Shown here: positions 58,969 to 64,000 of the stretch, piece after piece
Position numbering within the stretch: the first letter of the stretch is position 1
How the letters are laid out: the number at the start of each line of letters is the position of its first letter
From: Rhizoctonia solani
Taxonomy: Eukaryota > Basidiomycota > Agaricomycetes > Cantharellales > Ceratobasidiaceae
Reading direction: 5' to 3'
Length of the DNA stretch: 64,000 nt
NCBI RefSeq assembly: GCF_016906535.1
Contig: NC_057370.1
Span: 2,418,001-2,482,000 of the forward strand
The notes under the pieces: generated by a model
Databases searched by the model: none
Seen by the model: the letters and a program-made list of their open reading frames with translations, nothing else
What the model was told of the DNA's origin: nothing
Translations under genes and position numbers: made by a program

Positions 58969-59690
58969 GCTGGCCGGCCAATGTTGTGAAGATCGAATTC
59001 ATAAAATGTCATCCAAAAATTTGGGAGTGGCAGTGCCAGATGTATGACTAATTGTACTCTATGTGACTAATCAGGATCAAACTACCCTCGTATTCTAGCT
59101 TAGGGTTAGGCCTTGCCAAACTTGTAAAATAGAGGAGAGCCCGGCCAGCCCGAGGGCCAGCGCAGGTCAGGAAAAGATTGAGACAGTGCCTAGCCCGATG
59201 GACTAGACAAGATGCAGGTGCCAGCTGTTAAGTCCGAGGTGGACGCCGTGCTATGGCCGGCCCCCACACCTCATGCCCACAAGTACATGAAGGCAGACAT
59301 GCCGTCAAGGTAAGTATGAAGATTTCAGTCACCACTCCCGGCGCTTCTTATACCCTGCTCCCTGGGTCCGTGCGGCCTCCTCTCTTCATCCCTGCTGAAT
59401 CATCATCTCCTGGCTCCGTCTCAGTGACAGATCGATACGATAATTCGACCCATCTTAAACGTTGCCTGCACACGTAAAAACGGGCGGTAAGTAACTTTGA
59501 GTGTCTACTAGCCGCAAAACACGGTCAAATCAAATAATTTATCTCCCGACAAGACAGCACTAATAAGACTATATGCTACAATTACCTTCAATCAATCAAA
59601 TATATAAATGCATACTGCACCGTAAATGCGAGCTTCATTCGGGAAACGTTGCTCAGGCAAGGAATCACAACACGTGATGACCCGCCGCCA
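58969..59690. promoter_or_regulatory. Divergent promoter region (Utp5 / lipoate ligase)
   Basis: About 720 bases between two divergent start codons. No frame is convincing; a 74-codon frame at 59253-59477 has no domain. A TATATAAAT sequence at about 59601-59609 lies roughly 85 bases before the lipoate ligase ATG and is a possible TATA box. Confidence 0.45.
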
Positions 59691-61120
59691 ATGATTTCCC
59701 CCTTATTCCTCACCCGCGGCCTACGAGCACGAACGTTCACAACCGTCTCATCCTCCCCCAAGGTTTACGTGTCTTTATCAAACGATCCGTACTTTAACTT
59801 GAGTTATGAAGAATGGTAGTCATGTTGTCCTTGTTGAGAATCCATTTATTAATCGCCTGTTTTTACCTAGGTTATTCAGGCATACAGACCCCGCTCTATC
59901 TATACTATTCATGTATAGGAATAAGGAAAGCGTCATAATAGGAAGGAATCAGGTAATTACTTCAGTTGGTCGGCAAGGCCTAACCACTCATCGATGGACA
60001 GAACCCATGGAAAGAGATCAATCAAACCTCACTTCGTGAGTCTGGAGTCGAATTCGTACGCAGAAGAAGTGGAGGAGGAACCGTATATCACGTATGTTCT
60101 ATTGTTTCCTTCACATTACTAAAATGAGTCGGTCAAACAAATGCACCCAGGATACAGGAAACACAAATTACAGCGTAATGGTCCCTCGGGAAACGTTCAC
60201 CAGGGATGCTAACGCCCAACTCGTCGCATCGGCACTCAACTCGCGGGATATCAGTATCCCCGCATACGTTAACGAGCGACATGACATTGTTGTGCACGGG
60301 AAAAAGATGAGTTTTGTGTATGCCTTGAATTCAGTGCTCCGAGTCTTACCACAATAAACTCGATACGTTTCGGGGTCAGCGTACAAAATTATAAATAAAC
60401 GAGCGTATCATCATGGGACAATGCTTATTAATGCGCAACTGGACCGCCTTGGAAACTTGCTTCGAAATACCAAGGTATGGGTTCTGCTATCACCACCATC
60501 CTGCGCATTCAGTTATACTCAGTGCATTTAGACTTCCCTTCACACTAAAGGTGTCGAGTCTGTTCGATCCCCAGTTGCAAACCTCGCCTCGTCCTCTTCG
60601 ACAATCACACACGATCTCTTTATCGAGTGCGTTACCCGGGCGTTCCGGGAGAAATATTACCCCGATGATTATTGGGATGACCAAGTTGTGCAAGTTGACT
60701 CGAAGTCCGGGAATGAATTCGTAGTTAAAGGCGCCGAAGAGTTGCGTGTGAGTACTATTCGAATCTATAAAAGCTGTCCGTGTTTGATCATATAGCAGAG
60801 TTGGGAGTGGCGATTCGGTCAAACTCCAGAATTTACACATGACATGCACACATCGTTTTCTTGGGGTGACGTTGTAAGCCTATCAAGCAATTTATTCAGC
60901 CCCCAGAATTTCCTGACACTCTTCACAGAACGTCCATCTAACATCCAAACGAGGTCTTATCACACGTTGTCAAATCAAAGGTTTAGCCATCCCGGATACA
61001 TCGCTAGTCGGTTTACGCTATGGAACGCTCGAAACCGCTGAAGAGATTCTCCTAAAATCATATACTGGTTCTCCAAGTTACATAGATCAATTCCTCACAT
61101 GGCTCCGTCGTGAGATGTAG
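59691..61120 (+). CDS. Lipoate-protein ligase / lipoyltransferase (LplA family)
   Basis: A multi-exon gene from ATG 59691 (first exon 59691-59815) to a stop at 61118-61120. It attaches lipoic acid to mitochondrial dehydrogenase subunits and to the glycine cleavage H protein. The N-terminal MISPLFLTRGLRARTFTTV looks like a mitochondrial signal. Family landmarks are NDPYFNLSYEEWLFRHTDP, FMYRNKESVIIGRNQNPWKE, then RRRSGGGTVYH (the lipoate-binding loop), DTGNTNYSVMVPRE, the SGSAYKI region and SWEWRFGQTPEF. The final exon ends IDQFLTWLRREM. The closest well-known fungal relative is yeast Aim22/Lip3-type lipoyltransferase; which enzyme step it performs cannot be told by eye. It is tail to tail with the Grr1-like gene. 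Confidence 0.9.
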
Positions 61121-61280
61121 CTCACCAATTATTTCTATTTACACCCCGAGGGAGTAGGAGTGTGGGTTTACAAACACCGCGAAAAGAGAAGTACAGTACA
61201 ACAAAAAAAAAGGCAAAGTTACTCGCACAAAATATACATGCGCTGAATGAATTGTCCGTAAAGCTGCTTTCGCCCGCTTA

Positions 61281-63994
61281 TTACGCATTCCCGCTACCAC
61301 CGGCATCTCCATCTCCATCGCCGTTTCCTCTTCGACTGCTCCTCTTCCAGGGTAGCGCGTTGGCATAATCCGAAACACGCAGCATCCTCAACCGCCCGCG
61401 TCCGGTGTTGTTGCTGGTACTGGAGCTTGGGCCTGCGCTAGAACTCGTATTAACACCGGATACGCTTGCTGGAGTATCTGTGTCGCTTCCCCCCTCTGGA
61501 CCAACTTGGTAGCCACTAATATCTCCGCCGCTGAGCGCTTCACGTACACTGTGCGCCAATACCCGATCTCCAGGCAGCGTGGTAGGTTCAGGCTGAGATG
61601 TATCGATCAAATGGTGGGATGAAGTGGATGCAAAATACACAGGGTGTGATACCCTCAGTGGACTATTTTGCCTTGGTGGTGCTCGGATAGTTGCACCACT
61701 TGACAGAGATGCGCCACTTTCCGCAAAGACCAAGTCTGGCGTCGGAATCCCCACAGAAGAAGCAGAGGCCGAGGAGTTACCAGAGACAATACGCCTTGAG
61801 CCCCCCACGATTGTTGCGGTTGGAGAGCTTGATTCTCCTGGTCTGTATGGTACTGGCGCATACATTTCTCCTGACTGGCCGCTAGCTATACCCAGGTTCA
61901 AATTCGAAGTCGAAAAATGGGTAGGGTTGGTGTCAGGAGTTCTCTGGTTAGAAGCTTGGGAAGGGCCTGCGGGCTGTCCGTTGGGATGTACGGCACCTGT
62001 ATTAGGCAGTTGGGGATATGTGATGAAGTCTTCGAGTTGGGAAATATCGTCGTCGTCACCCTCATCCTCTGTATCAGAAGTAGTTGGGCCCCGCATGCCA
62101 TCAACAGTTGAGCTTAAGTACTCGAGATATCTACGTAGGTCCGCAACTCCCTTGCCAGAATAGACGCAAAACGCAGCTCGTTGGCTTGGGTTGAATTCCT
62201 GTGCAGAGGGTCAGCCACACGATCACTAGGCCAGAACCACAGGACTGTGACGCCGCAGTGGACTGACAACAGTAAACACACGTACCCTGGGTGGTGTCCG
62301 GCAATATCTCTGCAGTTCCTCCCTCCTGAACGCTGGAATTCCAGTCAAGCTCAAATGCGTTAGCTTGTGTAGTCGTTGCAGCAAAAAGTGAATCGCAGGG
62401 ATAGTGATTTGTTCACAGTAGGACAAGTGTATCCGCTCGAGGGAGGATTGTCGTTCGGACAAAGCAAAGACCGCTTGATCTGTCAGGTTGATAACCCGCA
62501 CCAGTCCGATTCGCCTAAGCTTGACAAGGGTGGCAAGTTCTGATACGGACAGGTCCGTTAATTGGGTACAGCCTGTCCGAGTAGATAGTAATCAGAATAA
62601 CAATGGATGTGAAAGGTTCGAGGTACTTACACGCCAAGTCAACATATCGTAGACGCGTGCAGGTTCGGGCGAGTTGAATGACTGCTCGATCTGTAATTCT
62701 ATTGAGTATGAAATTAGTGGGAGGCTTCAGGAGCGGCAGCTGTGAGAAGACCATGCTTACAAGGAAACGTGTCCCAGATGCAAATAGTGCAGGTATCGGC
62801 CAAGTTTACACACGCTCGCAATCGCATTGTCCGTCAAGAGTGTGCATTTGGCCAAAACAAGATTTCGGATCTTCGGAGCGACGGAAATGATACCCTCAAC
62901 GGCAGCATCGGTGAGAGAAACACAGCCAGTGAGATCCAAAATACGAAGGTGCTCGAAGCTGCGGGTCATCGTCAACCCGGTCTCCGGGGGCAGAAGGAGA
63001 GGAGGCGATTGGCTGCCATTTGGGCTGGTAATCATCCTGGGTTGTGAGTCGGCTGGAACGGGGAATGCGTCGTCGGTCAACGCGGCCCAATCAGGCCGAG
63101 CTTGAGTTCTCGAATGTGACCCGAGCAGGACCACAATTCACGGATAGCATCATTACTAATGGCCGTACAGCCATTAAGATCCATCTCGAGTAGAAGGGAG
63201 CATTGCCTAGCGAGATGAATAACGCTTCGGTTCGTTACTTGAAGGCCAGCCAGTTTGACTCGGCGGAGCAAGACACAATGGGTCGCGAGTTGGATGATTC
63301 CCTCGTCCGTAACCAGTTTACAGCCACCAAGGTTGATGCCCTGTAACCGAGACGCAGTACACGCAAGGGCGGCTATGCTCCTATCTGAGACTGATGATAC
63401 GTTCGTAAGGTCGAGAGCCACCAAATTGGGCATCTTGCTAAGAATGGCTACGAGTGATTCGTCCGTGAGATTGGTGCAGTTGACCAAAGTAAGCCTCTCT
63501 AAGCGCGTGCAATCCGCGATGCGGGAGACCATATGATCGTTGAGCTCGCTTCCAAAGGCCATGAAGTTAAGCCTTCGAACAAATGAGGCGTAGCGGAATG
63601 TGAGGTCATTTCGACCAAATGCGTTGAGAAGTTTCCAAAGAGATGAGGCTTTGGTTGCCATTGGCTTGTGCCACATCAACTCAACGGCACATGCACACCA
63701 CGTCCGTGAAACTAGGAGACACGCATATAGATCCTTGAGGAGGGGTATGAGGCGGAAAATATGGATAAGAACTTCTGGTGGAAGGCTATTGGCAAGTGAT
63801 AATGCTGCTGTGCGATCCCTCGGCTCTGAGATGGACAATGAACTAAGGCGCGAAGAGAATTGAGCCGGCAAAACCCGAGTCTTGTTGTCACCGTCGAGAT
63901 AGAATGCCGAGTTCTCCAAATCCTCGTCGTCGTCCGAGACCGAGGTCACGGAAATCGCAGGAGATGCAGTTGGCCTGTTTGAAGATATGAACAT
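61281..63994 (-). CDS. GRR1: Grr1-like F-box/leucine-rich-repeat protein, with a frame break
   Basis: A minus-strand gene that encodes an F-box (LPPEVLIHIFRLIPLLKDLY, about residues 70-90) followed by ten or more leucine-rich repeats of the LxxLxLxxCxxITD kind. After them come the FCVYSGKGVADLRRYL block and a long Ser/Pro-rich tail. Grr1 is the substrate receptor of an SCF ubiquitin ligase, linked to glucose sensing and cell-cycle control. An in-frame TAG lies directly upstream of the ATG at 63994, so this is the start unless that TAG is a splice acceptor. Introns at LHLGHVSL|ITDRAV, YVDLAC|CTQLTD and CRTPPR|EFNPSQ keep frame. Between HIRELKLG and the next repeat (LTDDAFP) the frame is off by one base at about 63085-63105 with no splice site to explain it. 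Confidence 0.88.
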
Positions 63995-64000
63995 CTATAC

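Noticed and set aside
1..64000. CRISPR arrays, operons or prokaryotic elements
   Set aside because: The window is eukaryotic nuclear DNA with spliceosomal introns throughout; no regularly spaced repeats were seen.

Overview
The window is nuclear DNA from a filamentous fungus, most likely a basidiomycete of the Agaricomycetes (a Rhizoctonia/Ceratobasidium-like genome is my guess, by inference). The signs are very dense short introns (mostly 41-65 nt with GT..AG ends and CTAAC-like branch points), genes of up to 17 exons including exons of 10-16 nt, typical Agaricomycete families (BTB/POZ proteins, CYP63-like P450s, MC..CGH cysteine-rich proteins), and no operons. Nearly every conserved gene had to be read by joining exons by hand. 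Exon coordinates given below were checked for phase; none has been confirmed by transcripts.

Left part (1-20 kb). The end of an XMAP215/Stu2 microtubule polymerase gene is followed by a glycerol-3-phosphate acyltransferase, a BTB/POZ protein and a gene-poor gap. Then come the divergent pair mitoribosomal bS21m / Gir2-type RWD protein, a small basic protein of unknown function, a second gene-poor gap, a small cysteine-rich protein, a transcriptional-type cyclin, a DNAJC9-like J protein, a 17-exon MFS transporter and a Ptc7-like mitochondrial PP2C phosphatase.

Middle part (20-46.6 kb). Here lie dipeptidyl peptidase III, an agmatinase-like ureohydrolase, a mitochondrial TPR protein, a cytochrome P450, a FHIP-type Hook-interacting protein, a Ccc2-type copper-transporting P1B-ATPase and Mdm35. 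They are followed by a tandem pair of paralogous secreted Ser/Thr-rich proteins and the TFIIH helicase Rad3/XPD.

Right part (46.6-64 kb). It holds a PAP2 lipid phosphatase, a 4 kb gene-poor stretch with a few gene-like fragments, a second cysteine-rich MC..CG protein with a long disordered tail, eIF3m, the SSU-processome protein Utp5/WDR43, a lipoate-protein ligase and a Grr1-like F-box/LRR protein.

The genes do not form one pathway. This is a mixed housekeeping region with accessory pockets around the P450, the MFS transporter, the secreted proteins and the gene-poor gaps. The points most worth a second look are: five GC-AG introns in four genes; two cysteine-rich proteins sharing nine aligned cysteines; a tandem pair of secreted proteins with a shared core; and single-base frame breaks in two conserved genes (Utp5, Grr1-like). 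I found no CRISPR array, rRNA, convincing tRNA or intact transposon.
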